Positions 30,321-39,316 of a DNA stretch of 64,000 bases are shown here, piece by piece; position 1 is the stretch's first letter, and each line of letters begins with the position of its first letter. Source of the stretch: Clostridium oryzae (lineage in GTDB: Bacteria; Bacillota; Clostridia; Clostridiales; Clostridiaceae). The DNA lies in contig NZ_MZGV01000005.1 of assembly GCF_002029235.1 (NCBI RefSeq), positions 62,001 through 126,000 on the forward strand, written 5' to 3'. The position numbers and the translations under genes are program-made. Below the pieces are notes generated by a model. That model saw only the letters and a list, made by a program, of their open reading frames with translations, searched no databases and was not told the DNA's origin.

Positions 30321-30590
30321 AAGGGTAGGAAGTGATTTCCGTCGGCTAAAAAATGCCTCCTCCAACCGCTTCCTACCCTATGCCGATTCTATGCATTTAC
30401 AAAGTATTATTTGCTATATTTCTTCTCCCAAATTATTTTTCTTGTTTATTTATTAGTATTTTCTTAAGAACTATCTTCATATTACTTTGTATATTATATG
30501 TTTACACCTTTTTAACAACTCATACAATTTATTCACATATAGTTAAAAATCATCTACAATTGGCAAAAACCACAAATTCCTAGAGACTAA
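30321..30590 (-). repeat. Dispersed hairpin element, copy 2 (full length)
   Basis: The stem GGGTAGGAAGTG (30323-30334) pairs with 30367-30378 with one imperfect position. About 210 conserved AT-rich bases follow, ending in TTCCTAGAGACTAAAAAAA, as in copy 4. On the minus strand the stem runs into a T-run, so it can terminate transcription arriving from the yesMN side. A minus-strand TATAAT is at 30498-30493. No protein gene is present. Confidence 0.75.
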
Positions 30591-30685
30591 AAAAATTAGA
30601 AGTGATTTCCGTCGGCTGAAAAATACCTCCTATAATCACTTCCAATCTATGCTTACTCTATGCATCTACAAATAGATTTTTGCAG
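30591..30685 (-). repeat. Dispersed hairpin element, copy 3 (short, tandem to copy 2)
   Basis: Only the hairpin part and the start of the flank are kept (ATTAGAAGTGATT, paired with 30634-30647). It directly abuts the end of copy 2. Two mismatches on the plus strand become G-U pairs if the RNA is read from the minus strand. It lies 38 bases after the yesN stop. Confidence 0.7.
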
Positions 30686-30722
30686 AATTTTTATAGCTAC
30701 TGGATACCAATATCTTTTGTTT

Positions 30723-31796
30723 TTAATTACATTTTCTTAAATTTTGTTTTCTATATTCTCCTGGTGTCATTCCTGTTAATCCGCAAAACACCCTTATAAA
30801 ATAATTAACATCTTCATATCCTATATCTTGTGCGATGTCTGCTACTAAAGTATCCTTTTCAACTAATAAAATTTTAGCAGCTTTAATTCTTTCCTGCCGT
30901 ACAAATTCTTTAAAAGACATTCCTGTATATTTTTTAAAATTAATAGAAAAATAGCTTCGGCTGAGATTAACAATTTGAGTAATTTCTTCTACGTTTAATT
31001 GCATTCCTAAGTTTTCCTTTACATAAATTACAGCTTTTATAATACATAACTGCAATTTATCTAGGTTTGTTTCTTCGGATGCTTTTTTATATAAATCTTC
31101 TCTAAAAGCGGTAAGCCATTGAAAAAAATCGTCGAGATTATCATATTCAGGTACTTCTTTACCTACTGAGCAGATATTTTTTTCAGCCTCACTTGTTAAA
31201 TGCAGCAATACCTGTGCAACTCTCCATATTGAAATACCAAGTTCCCTTGTACTGCTGCAAAGCTCTTCAAAAGTAGTATCATCATAAATCCAATACATTT
31301 CATTCCACTTTTTGACAAGATAATCCCATTCCTTCTCATCGACTGTGTGTAGGTTATGGACCTTTGTCAAACGCAATTTAGCATTATTGTCAGGCTTTAT
31401 ATTGGTCTTTGGCATAATTCCTTCAACTTTCTGACTTATCCGTTTAAGAAGTTCATCACAATCTGTACTTTCCATCTCTAATTTTGAAATATAATCTAAC
31501 GCTCCAATTCTTAAGGCTGACTGTACATAGTGAAAATCCTCATGAAAAGTTAATACTACAAACAGCAGCTTAGGGTTAAATTCTAGACTTTTCTCCATTA
31601 ATGAAATCCCATCCATTACAGGCATATCTAAATCCACAAACAGTAAATCAACTGGTGTTTGCTTTAAAAATTCCAATGCTCTCTCTCCATTTTGAGCTTC
31701 ACCCACAACAACCATTCCGTATTTTTCCCATGGCATCATTGAAATAATTCCTTGACGTACCAAGCGGTCGTCATCAACAATTAATACACGATACAT
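30723..31796 (-). CDS. yesN: YesN-type response regulator (REC + AraC HTH)
   Basis: The 357-residue protein has an N-terminal receiver domain with phospho-acceptor Asp55 (LLFVDLDMP). A linker follows, then a C-terminal AraC-type double helix-turn-helix (about residues 255-355, EITQIVNLSRSYFSINFKKYTGMSF and the signature DIAQDIGYEDVNYFIRVF). It is 27 bases downstream of its kinase gene. YesMN-type pairs usually control an adjacent oligosaccharide importer, so lplB and the genes behind it are the likely targets. It ends at the tandem hairpin elements. Confidence 0.92.
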   Translation of the reverse strand: MYRVLIVDDDRLVRQGIISMMPWEKYGMVVVGEAQNGERALEFLKQTPVDLLFVDLDMPVMDGISLMEKSLEFNPKLLFVVLTFHEDFHYVQSALRIGALDYISKLEMESTDCDELLKRISQKVEGIMPKTNIKPDNNAKLRLTKVHNLHTVDEKEWDYLVKKWNEMYWIYDDTTFEELCSSTRELGISIWRVAQVLLHLTSEAEKNICSVGKEVPEYDNLDDFFQWLTAFREDLYKKASEETNLDKLQLCIIKAVIYVKENLGMQLNVEEITQIVNLSRSYFSINFKKYTGMSFKEFVRQERIKAAKILLVEKDTLVADIAQDIGYEDVNYFIRVFCGLTGMTPGEYRKQNLRKCN

Positions 31797-31823
31797 GTCA
31801 GTTCTTACCCCCTTTAAGAAAAT

Positions 31824-33620
31824 TTACTTGCTCTCACTCTGCGTCAAAATTACCGGTTCAGTACTATCGATTGGCAAAAGCAAAGTTACTTTCGTTCCCT
31901 GCGTTAATTCACTTTCAATGTTAATTATTGCTCTATCTCCATAAAATGATTCAAGCATACCATACACATATCTTAGTCCAATCCCACCAACTTTATTGCC
32001 TTCTGTAGAATTTCTTTGCATGGTTTGCTTAATACTGTGAAGTTCATCATTTGTAAGTCCTTTTCCGTTATCCTCCATTGTTATTATAATAGCATTATTC
32101 AAATCAGAATGAGATACAGAAATGCTCAAACATCCCTCCTCACCTAAACCATGATGAATAGCATTTTCTGCAATAGGCTGCAAAATCATTCTAGCAGTTG
32201 GTGTTTCTAAATAGTCTCCATCTTCAACCTTTAATTCTACTTTAAAGTCATAGCGCATTTTTTGGAGCTTAAGGTATGACTGAAGCATCTTGAGTTCTGT
32301 ATTTATGGTAGTTTGCCTGTCTATTTTATCAAGACTGTACGCCAGAATATAATTGAGCTCTGCTGTAAATATTTCAATTTCTGTCTGTCCATGCATTTTT
32401 GCAAGCCAATGAATGGAATGAAGTGTATTCATCAAAAAATGCGGATTTATCTGATAGTAAATTTTTTCAATTTCAAGCTTATGCTTTTCACGAGCCATAT
32501 TTTCAACATTTAATAAAAGTTTTTGAATTTGCTTTTTCATAGTATTGAACTGCATAAAGAGAGTATCATATTCTATTACACCAGTATGTACAGAAACTGT
32601 GTGTAAATCGCCTTTTCCAACCTTCTTCATTTCTTTTGAGAAAATTGCAAGAGGTGTATAGATTAGTCTCGATAGAAAAATAAATGAAAATCCAAAAAGA
32701 ATTCCAGCTAATAATAATATTACTATAATGTTACGGACCCACGCATACAATTCTTTATTATATTCACTAGCAGGCAATAATAGAACATTTGTATATCCAC
32801 TATTGGTAGTTACTTTGCAACCTACATATTTTCCTACTTCTCCAAAATAACTTTCTCCTACTCTTTGTACATTTTCCATTTTAAACGAATCCCCTGCTGA
32901 AAAATCCTTTGTACTAGAATACTGAATACGCTTTTTTGAATCTACCTGAAGAAGAGCATAATGTAATTTTTGAACCTTGGAAAGTGCATCTATAGTTTTT
33001 TCATCATCTAATTTAGCTTCAATATAGATTACAAGTTCTTTTCCATTATTTAAATAAACCCTTCGAGAAATAGAAAGTACCTGCCACATACCAAGACCTA
33101 AGCTGCTGGATTGATGTAACGAATTATATTCCATATTACCGTTCTTCATTAAAACATTTAACTTTTCAGGAGAAAATCCATCATATGTTTTAAAGTTATA
33201 AAAATAATTTTTTTGTGTTTGTGGATCAAAGTACGTTCTACAGGTAATATCTGTATTAACAAACGTAATTTTAATTAAATTATCTGAAATTTGTTGTCCA
33301 ACACGATATCTATTAAAGTTAGAATTTACATCAAAGTAGTTGTCTAATAAAGAGCCTATTGTACCTTCAGGAGACATTAGCTGAATAACTTGTCCCATAT
33401 TGGCATAGCACTGTGTCATCTTGTCAGAAAGCTGCTGCAGACTTGATGCTATAGAAGTCTTAAGCTTATTCTTCTCGATAGAATGTATAGTATAAAAGGA
33501 AACTAAGGATAATAATATTAATATTATCGAAGTTTCCGTGACTACTATAAAAATCAATCTCTGCTGTAAAGTTTTAAATTTAAAATATTTAGATAGAAAA
33601 TCCGGATGACACAATCTCAT
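31824..33620 (-). CDS. yesM: YesM-type sensor histidine kinase
   Basis: About 598 residues from the chosen ATG at 33620, which has GGAGGG six bases upstream; the frame opens nine codons earlier. It has a membrane span near the N-terminus, a large extracellular sensor region, a second span (about VRNIIVILLLAGILFGFSFIFL), HAMP, a His_kinase domain with INPHFLMNTLHSIHW, and an ATPase domain ending in NGKGL and GGIGLRYVYGML. It probably senses an extracellular sugar or a loaded binding protein and phosphorylates the YesN partner downstream. Confidence 0.92.
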   Translation of the reverse strand: MRLCHPDFLSKYFKFKTLQQRLIFIVVTETSIILILLSLVSFYTIHSIEKNKLKTSIASSLQQLSDKMTQCYANMGQVIQLMSPEGTIGSLLDNYFDVNSNFNRYRVGQQISDNLIKITFVNTDITCRTYFDPQTQKNYFYNFKTYDGFSPEKLNVLMKNGNMEYNSLHQSSSLGLGMWQVLSISRRVYLNNGKELVIYIEAKLDDEKTIDALSKVQKLHYALLQVDSKKRIQYSSTKDFSAGDSFKMENVQRVGESYFGEVGKYVGCKVTTNSGYTNVLLLPASEYNKELYAWVRNIIVILLLAGILFGFSFIFLSRLIYTPLAIFSKEMKKVGKGDLHTVSVHTGVIEYDTLFMQFNTMKKQIQKLLLNVENMAREKHKLEIEKIYYQINPHFLMNTLHSIHWLAKMHGQTEIEIFTAELNYILAYSLDKIDRQTTINTELKMLQSYLKLQKMRYDFKVELKVEDGDYLETPTARMILQPIAENAIHHGLGEEGCLSISVSHSDLNNAIIITMEDNGKGLTNDELHSIKQTMQRNSTEGNKVGGIGLRYVYGMLESFYGDRAIINIESELTQGTKVTLLLPIDSTEPVILTQSESK

Positions 33621-33874
33621 AGCATTCCCTCCATATGAAGTCGTCAATTGGCGAACTAGTCTCTTACTTCACTTCATACATCTATTTACAAATTGACATC
33701 GTTTCCATACCTATAATAACACAATTGTCCACACCAATCAATTATTGAAAAATGGAACAATCAAGCATTATTTATCATAAAAATCCATATATTTATCAGC
33801 TGATAATACATCCTGAGTTATACTGAAAAAACTTAATAAAGCAAAAGCTGCTCCTTGAAAATTATACAAAACAA

Positions 33875-35614
33875 TTATAATTTTATAAGTACTGCTGATT
33901 GTGCCGCAATTTCTATTCTTATCTTACCTTTCACAGGAACATATATTTTGCCGTTAACTAAATCTTCAGCATTTGTGCTATTTTCTATTTCGATAACGTA
34001 ACTTATATCTCCATTATTTATATAACCCTCTAAGCATTCTCCATTCAACTCTCTTTTAAAGCCGTATACATTTTTTGATTCATCTATAAGTATTGTATTA
34101 AAATCACCATAAGTAAGTACTTTATTCGTTTTTCTTATTGTAATTAACTTTTTATAGTAATCTCTTAGTGTTTTATTTTGCTTTCGTTCATCCCAGACCA
34201 TTCCCCTTCGGCAGTATGGATCATGACCTCCCGTCATTCCTATTTCATCTCCATAATAAACCATAGGTACACCAGGAAAAGTAAACTGAATAAATGCAGC
34301 AAGTGCTAACTTATCAACTCTTTCTTCTGAAACGTTAAGAAAACGTGGAGTATCATGACTATCAATCAAATTCCATAATACGTTGTAAGCAGGGATTTTA
34401 TATAATCCTCTTATGGCTCCTATTCGTTCGCTAAACTCTTTTGGGCTTATCTTATTAGTTGCGATGAAATCTTTTACTGCACCAGAAAAAACATAATTCA
34501 TTACCGAATCAAACTGATCCCCTTGAAGCCATGAACTCGAATCATACCACACTTCTCCTATTATTAATGCATCTTTCTTAACTGCTTTAACTGCTTGTCT
34601 AAAATCTTTCCAAAAGTGATGTCCCACTTCATCGGCTACATCCAAACGCCAACCGTCAATATCTGCTTCTCGAATCCAATAGGTAGCTGCATCAATAAGA
34701 TATTTTTTTGTAGCTTCATTCTTAGTCATCAGTTTTGGCATGTGTCCTCCATAGGCAAAGGTTGCATAATCAGGTTCATCTTTAACTTCTACTGGAAATT
34801 TTCTAATATCAAACCAAGCTTTATACTCGGATTTTTCTCCTTTTTCTCTTACATCCTTAAATGGAGGGAATTCTATGCCCGAGTGGTTAAATACTGCATC
34901 AAGGATTATTCTAATACCTCTTTTATGAGCTTCTTTAACAAGTTCTTTTAATGTTTCTGTAGAACCAAACTGAGGATCAATTTCAAAATAATTAAACGTG
35001 TCATACTTATGATTGGAACCTGCTCTGAATATAGGGTTCAAATAAATTGTATTTACTCCCAAATCCTCCATATAATTTAACTTATCAATTATACCCTGTA
35101 AATCTCCGCCTAGCATGATTTTGGTATCTACTTCAGAGTCCCATGGTTTTACATCTTCTGGATCATTAGACTTATCTCCATTATTATATCGTTCAGGAAA
35201 TATTTGATATACAATGGATTCTCTAGCCCACTCAGGAACTACAAAAATATCATTTTCATCTATTGTTGGAAAGCTGAAAAAATCTGATCCTTCATCTGGT
35301 TGTTCCTCTGAAAACAAATAGTTTCCATAATATAAGCTTTTCTCCCCATCTACCAGCTCGAAGAAATAATTTAGACTAATAAAATCATGTGATACTATGG
35401 CTTCATAATAATCAAATAAACTATCAGTTGCTACTTTTTTCATTTCAATTTTAAAAGTTTCTTTGTTTCTAAAATACTTATATTTATCCATATAGAACAA
35501 TTTAATTTTTTTCAAATCATCTCGTCCTGTTCTTATCTTAATAACCACATCTCTCTTTGATATTGCATATGCATAATCTGAATTTATTTTATGATAAACC
35601 GCTTCTTTCAACAT
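33875..35614 (-). CDS. Neopullulanase/cyclomaltodextrinase-type GH13_20 enzyme
   Basis: The protein has an N-terminal CBM34-like domain (about residues 1-120) and a GH13 barrel. Catalytic motifs are DGWRLDVADEV, IIGEVWYDSSSW and LIDSHDTPRFL; MVYYGDEIGMTGGHDPYCRRGM is typical of GH13_20. Such enzymes hydrolyse cyclodextrins, pullulan and malto-oligosaccharides, usually inside the cell. There is no signal peptide. The frame opens 14 codons upstream, but GAGGAG precedes the ATG at 35614, giving 579 residues. It follows mapA, as in other maltodextrin loci. Confidence 0.9.
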   Translation of the reverse strand: MLKEAVYHKINSDYAYAISKRDVVIKIRTGRDDLKKIKLFYMDKYKYFRNKETFKIEMKKVATDSLFDYYEAIVSHDFISLNYFFELVDGEKSLYYGNYLFSEEQPDEGSDFFSFPTIDENDIFVVPEWARESIVYQIFPERYNNGDKSNDPEDVKPWDSEVDTKIMLGGDLQGIIDKLNYMEDLGVNTIYLNPIFRAGSNHKYDTFNYFEIDPQFGSTETLKELVKEAHKRGIRIILDAVFNHSGIEFPPFKDVREKGEKSEYKAWFDIRKFPVEVKDEPDYATFAYGGHMPKLMTKNEATKKYLIDAATYWIREADIDGWRLDVADEVGHHFWKDFRQAVKAVKKDALIIGEVWYDSSSWLQGDQFDSVMNYVFSGAVKDFIATNKISPKEFSERIGAIRGLYKIPAYNVLWNLIDSHDTPRFLNVSEERVDKLALAAFIQFTFPGVPMVYYGDEIGMTGGHDPYCRRGMVWDERKQNKTLRDYYKKLITIRKTNKVLTYGDFNTILIDESKNVYGFKRELNGECLEGYINNGDISYVIEIENSTNAEDLVNGKIYVPVKGKIRIEIAAQSAVLIKL

Positions 35615-35713
35615 AAACTTATCTCCTCGTAATAAATTAGTCTGAAAATTTTTCAATCATTAATCTATATAACATTTTCAGCAAACGTGTGAATTATGAA
35701 GCCTAAAGAAAAA

Positions 35714-38029
35714 CTAGTTTCTTAGCTTATTAACTATAACTGTAGTTTCTTCTCCTGGGATTAATATATCCTCATCATAAATAGTTATAGTTAATTCTTG
35801 CTCAGCTTCATTAGTAACAACAACATTTTCTTTTGATATATCTATCTTGAGCAATGTTCCTCTGAACATAACCTTGAATGAGAAAGAATTCCAATGTCCA
35901 GGCAGAAATGGATTCAATACTAGCTTACCATTCCTTACTCTCATTCCTCCAAAGCCCTGTACAACTGACATCCACGTCCCTGCCATGCTAGTTATATGAC
36001 ATCCATCCTCTGTATCATTATTGTAGTTGTCCAAGTCTAATCTTGCTGTTCTTAAATACATTTCATAAGCCTTCTCATAATACCCTATTTTTGCTGCAAG
36101 AATAGAATGTACACAAGATGATAATGATGATTCATGAACAGTTCTTGGCTCATAAAAATCAAAATTTCTTTTTATAGTAGCTGTATCATATCTATCTTCT
36201 AAAAAGTATAATCCTTGTAGTACGTCAGCCTGCTTAATAAAACATGATCTAAGAATCCTGTCCCAGGACCAATTTTGGTTTAGAGGCAGATTCTTAGGGT
36301 CCAAATCCTTAACTAGTATCTGTTCTTTATCCATGTAACCATCCTGCTGCAGATAGATTCCAAGTTTCTCTTCTACAGGGTAATACATATTATCAATAAT
36401 ATCCTTCCACTTACTGATTTCAGTATCTTTTATGTTAAGTTTATTGTGTAGTTCAGCATATCTTTCAGGTTCATTATTTTTTAAGTAGTCAATCACTTGA
36501 AGAGTATATTCTAATGTCCAAACAGCAATTCTATTTGTGTACCAATTATTATTTGAGTTATTTTCATATTCATTAGGTCCTGTTACACCCAACATAACAT
36601 ATTTACCCTTATTATTAGAAAAATTAACTCTTTCTTCCCAGAATCTTGATATTTCTACTAGCACATCTAACCCGTATTGACCTAAATAGGATTTGTCTCC
36701 AGTATAATTCACATAATTGTATATTGCATGAGCTATAGCGCCATTTCTGTGAATTTCCTCAAAGGTTATCTCCCACTCATTGTGACACTCCTCACCATTC
36801 ATGGTAACCATCGGATATAATGCACCTTTTGTAAAGCCTAATTTTTTAGCATTTTCTTTTGCCTTATCCAACTGTTTATACCTGTAGATTAAAAGCTGCC
36901 TTGCAATTTTTTGATCTGCTGTACTCAAATAGAAAGGTAAACAATATGCTTCTGTATCCCAGTAAGTACTTCCGCCATATTTCTCCCCTGTAAAACCTTT
37001 AGGTCCGATATTTAGTCTGTCATCCTCCCCTGTATAAGTCTGGTTTAATTGAAAAATATTAAACCTGATTGCCTGCTGAGCTGAAACATCGCCTTCAATA
37101 ACAATATCGCTTTCCTTCCACTTATTATGCCAAGCTTCTGCTTGTTCATTAAGCAGCTCCTCAAATCCCTTATCAAAAGCTTTTTCTAAAATTGTCTTTC
37201 CTACATTTTCTAGTTCATCTATTTTATAATCTCTTGAAGTAACATTAGCTACATATTTATAAATTGTGGTGTCTTCATCTCTTTTTATTTTGAGTTCAAC
37301 TACATTACCAACAAATTTTTTTTCTAGTTTAGTCCTAGCATTGAAATTTATCTTTTTGCCAGACTGCTCTATATCATATTTCATAGATGAATTTACATAA
37401 AAATCAAGTTTCTTTGTTTTTACTGTCAATGAAGCTTCTCCCATCGCACTGTTCGAATAAATTTCATCCCAAAACTTCTCATCATAGTTTGAATCAGTAT
37501 TCTTCACATTTCCATCTAAATAAGGAGAAATAGTTAAAACACCATCAAAGTCTATAGGTGTAACAGAATATTTAATAGCTCCTATCTCTTTTTGAACGAT
37601 ACTAACAAATCTTTTTGCATCTACCTTTATTTTCTTTCCGCTTGGAAGCTTTGCTGTAAAGCTTCTCTGCAAATATCCGTCTTTCATATTTAATATTCTT
37701 ACAAAATCGTTTACCTGACACTTTGCAAGATCTACTGCTTCTCCATCTATACTGATATCTATTCCAATCCAATTAGTAGAATTCAATACCTTTGCAAAAT
37801 ACTCCGGATAACCATTTTTCCACCAACCTACTCTTGTTTTATCCGGATAATATACTCCTGCCATATAACTTCCCTGAAGAGATTTACCGCTGTATTGCTC
37901 TTCAAAGTTAGCTCTTTGTCCCATATATCCATTGCCTATACTAAAAATGCTCTCAGAAATTTGATTGTTCTCTGCATCAAAATGATTTTCTATTATTTTC
38001 CATTCGTCCATTTTTAAATACTGTTTCAT
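35714..38029 (-). CDS. mapA: Maltose phosphorylase (GH65)
   Basis: A 771-residue family 65 phosphorylase. The general acid is Glu487 in VTGPNEYENN, the same residue number as in the Lactobacillus brevis enzyme. GEKYGGSTYWDTEAY and ECHNEWEITFEEIHRNG are characteristic of maltose phosphorylases. It splits maltose with phosphate into glucose and beta-glucose 1-phosphate. The beta-phosphoglucomutase gene sits 22 bases upstream and consumes that product, which supports maltose, or a close disaccharide such as trehalose or kojibiose, as substrate. Confidence 0.92.
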   Translation of the reverse strand: MKQYLKMDEWKIIENHFDAENNQISESIFSIGNGYMGQRANFEEQYSGKSLQGSYMAGVYYPDKTRVGWWKNGYPEYFAKVLNSTNWIGIDISIDGEAVDLAKCQVNDFVRILNMKDGYLQRSFTAKLPSGKKIKVDAKRFVSIVQKEIGAIKYSVTPIDFDGVLTISPYLDGNVKNTDSNYDEKFWDEIYSNSAMGEASLTVKTKKLDFYVNSSMKYDIEQSGKKINFNARTKLEKKFVGNVVELKIKRDEDTTIYKYVANVTSRDYKIDELENVGKTILEKAFDKGFEELLNEQAEAWHNKWKESDIVIEGDVSAQQAIRFNIFQLNQTYTGEDDRLNIGPKGFTGEKYGGSTYWDTEAYCLPFYLSTADQKIARQLLIYRYKQLDKAKENAKKLGFTKGALYPMVTMNGEECHNEWEITFEEIHRNGAIAHAIYNYVNYTGDKSYLGQYGLDVLVEISRFWEERVNFSNNKGKYVMLGVTGPNEYENNSNNNWYTNRIAVWTLEYTLQVIDYLKNNEPERYAELHNKLNIKDTEISKWKDIIDNMYYPVEEKLGIYLQQDGYMDKEQILVKDLDPKNLPLNQNWSWDRILRSCFIKQADVLQGLYFLEDRYDTATIKRNFDFYEPRTVHESSLSSCVHSILAAKIGYYEKAYEMYLRTARLDLDNYNNDTEDGCHITSMAGTWMSVVQGFGGMRVRNGKLVLNPFLPGHWNSFSFKVMFRGTLLKIDISKENVVVTNEAEQELTITIYDEDILIPGEETTVIVNKLRN

Positions 38030-38051
38030 ATTAACGCTCCTCTACATAAAT

Positions 38052-38696
38052 TTAAAATACTAATCTATCCAGTGTCATCTGCTTTAAAGATGGAATAACG
38101 TAATCAGCTTTTCCTAAAATCTTAGCATCACCAATACCTATACTATGCATTCCTGCATTTATTGCGGCTTCAATACCAGCTTGGGCATCTTCAAAAACTA
38201 CACATTTTTCCGGAGGTACACCAAGTTCCCTTGCTCCCGATAGAAATACCTCTGGATCCGGTTTTGCTTTAGTAACTTTATTGCCATCTATTATTACATC
38301 GAATTTATTAATCAAATCCACATTACCCAATATTGTCATAGCATTTTTACTTACGGATCCCAATGCAATTTTATATTCCTTAAGTCTTAATACTTCCAGA
38401 AATTCTTTAGCACCTGGAAGTATTTCTTCTTTTGTCATCTTTGAAATATATTCCCTATACCATTCATTCTTTTTTTCTGCAAGTTCCAGCTTAGTTTGAT
38501 CATCTACTGCCAGACCGCCTATTTCTAAAAGTATATCTAGCGACTTCATTCGGCTTACTCCTTTTAACCGTTCATTCTGTTCCTCGGTAAAATCAAATCC
38601 AAATTCGTCTGCTAACCTTTTCCACGCCAAATAGTGGTATTTAGCAGTATCAACTATAACACCATCTAAATCAAATATACATGCCTTTATACCCAT
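38052..38696 (-). CDS. pgmB: Beta-phosphoglucomutase
   Basis: A 214-residue HAD-superfamily enzyme that turns beta-glucose 1-phosphate into glucose 6-phosphate. The nucleophile Asp9 and acid/base Asp11 lie in CIFDLDGVIVDT; the specificity loop RLKGVSRMKSLDILL and EDAQAGIEAA are as in L. lactis PgmB. It is the first gene of the mapA operon and has a textbook promoter 135 bases upstream. Together with mapA it gives an energy-saving route from maltose, one hexose being phosphorylated without ATP. Confidence 0.95.
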   Translation of the reverse strand: MGIKACIFDLDGVIVDTAKYHYLAWKRLADEFGFDFTEEQNERLKGVSRMKSLDILLEIGGLAVDDQTKLELAEKKNEWYREYISKMTKEEILPGAKEFLEVLRLKEYKIALGSVSKNAMTILGNVDLINKFDVIIDGNKVTKAKPDPEVFLSGARELGVPPEKCVVFEDAQAGIEAAINAGMHSIGIGDAKILGKADYVIPSLKQMTLDRLVF

Positions 38697-38806
38697 CCCA
38701 TTTCCCCCTAACTAATTTCTATTGTATAGATCTAAGCTTCCACCAACCTATCTATTGTTTTCTTAAGTTAGTACAGCTCTAATAAAAAATCCTTTATCTT
38801 AATTTG

Positions 38807-38859
38807 TGCAAACGGTTGCCCAATAACCAAATTATAGTTTACTCCGCATACCTTGTCAA
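38807..38859 (-). promoter_or_regulatory. pgmB-mapA promoter with a LacI/CcpA-type operator
   Basis: On the minus strand TTGACA (38859-38854) and TATAAT (38836-38831) are 17 bases apart, an almost ideal sigma-A promoter. Just downstream of the -10, at 38820-38807, lies the near-palindrome GGCAACCGTTTGCA, a CG-centred operator of the LacI/CcpA kind. Its position at about +5 to +18 would let a repressor block initiation. Confidence 0.75.
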
Positions 38860-38899
38860 TCGAATTTTTATAAATAATATAATATAATTTGTTGCATAA

Positions 38900-39172
38900 A
38901 AAAGGGTAGGAAGTGATTTCCGTCGGCTGGAAAATGCCTCCTCCAACCACTTCCTACCCTATGCCGACTCTATGCATTTACAAAGTATTATTTTCTATAG
39001 TATTTCTCCCAAATTATCTTTCTTGTTTATTTATTTACTAGTATTTTCTTAAGAGCTTTCTTTTTATTACTTCGCATATTATATAGTATATTCTTTTAAC
39101 GACATATACAATATATTCATACACAGTTAAAAGTTATCCGCAATTGGCAACATACATAAATTCCTAGAGACT
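38900..39172 (-). repeat. Dispersed hairpin element, copy 4 (full length)
   Basis: A perfect 12-bp stem GGGTAGGAAGTG/CACTTCCTACCC (38904-38915 with 38948-38959). It is followed by the same conserved flank as copy 2, ending in TTCCTAGAGACT. On the minus strand the stem ends in six T residues. GTCGGC in the flank (38964-38969) can pair with GCCGAC in the loop. It lies between the pgmB promoter and the cheX terminator hairpin; no protein gene is present. Confidence 0.75.
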
Positions 39173-39299
39173 AAAAAAAGGAAATGTTGTGGCACTACGA
39201 AGATTGATCCATTCATTAAGCACTTGTAACACAAATTTTATGTAAATTTGCTGACAATTGCTTAACTCACTCTATATCTCCTTTGTGCCACAACATTTC
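39173..39299 (-). terminator. Long-loop hairpin with U-tract after cheX
   Basis: GAAATGTTGTGGCAC (39181-39195) pairs perfectly over 15 bases with 39285-39299, leaving an 89-base loop. Reading the minus strand, the stem comes 17 bases after the cheX stop and is followed closely by seven T residues (39179-39173). It can end the cheB-cheX message. The large loop is unusual for a simple terminator. Confidence 0.65.
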
Positions 39300-39316
39300 T
39301 TATTTCCTAACTCTTA

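Noticed and set aside
30353-30583. 76-codon frame on the plus strand between yesN and lplB
   Set aside because: It lies wholly inside copy 2 of the dispersed element and has no ribosome site.
38768-38950. 60-codon frame on the minus strand upstream of pgmB
   Set aside because: It runs through the dispersed element and the pgmB promoter, so it is not a gene.
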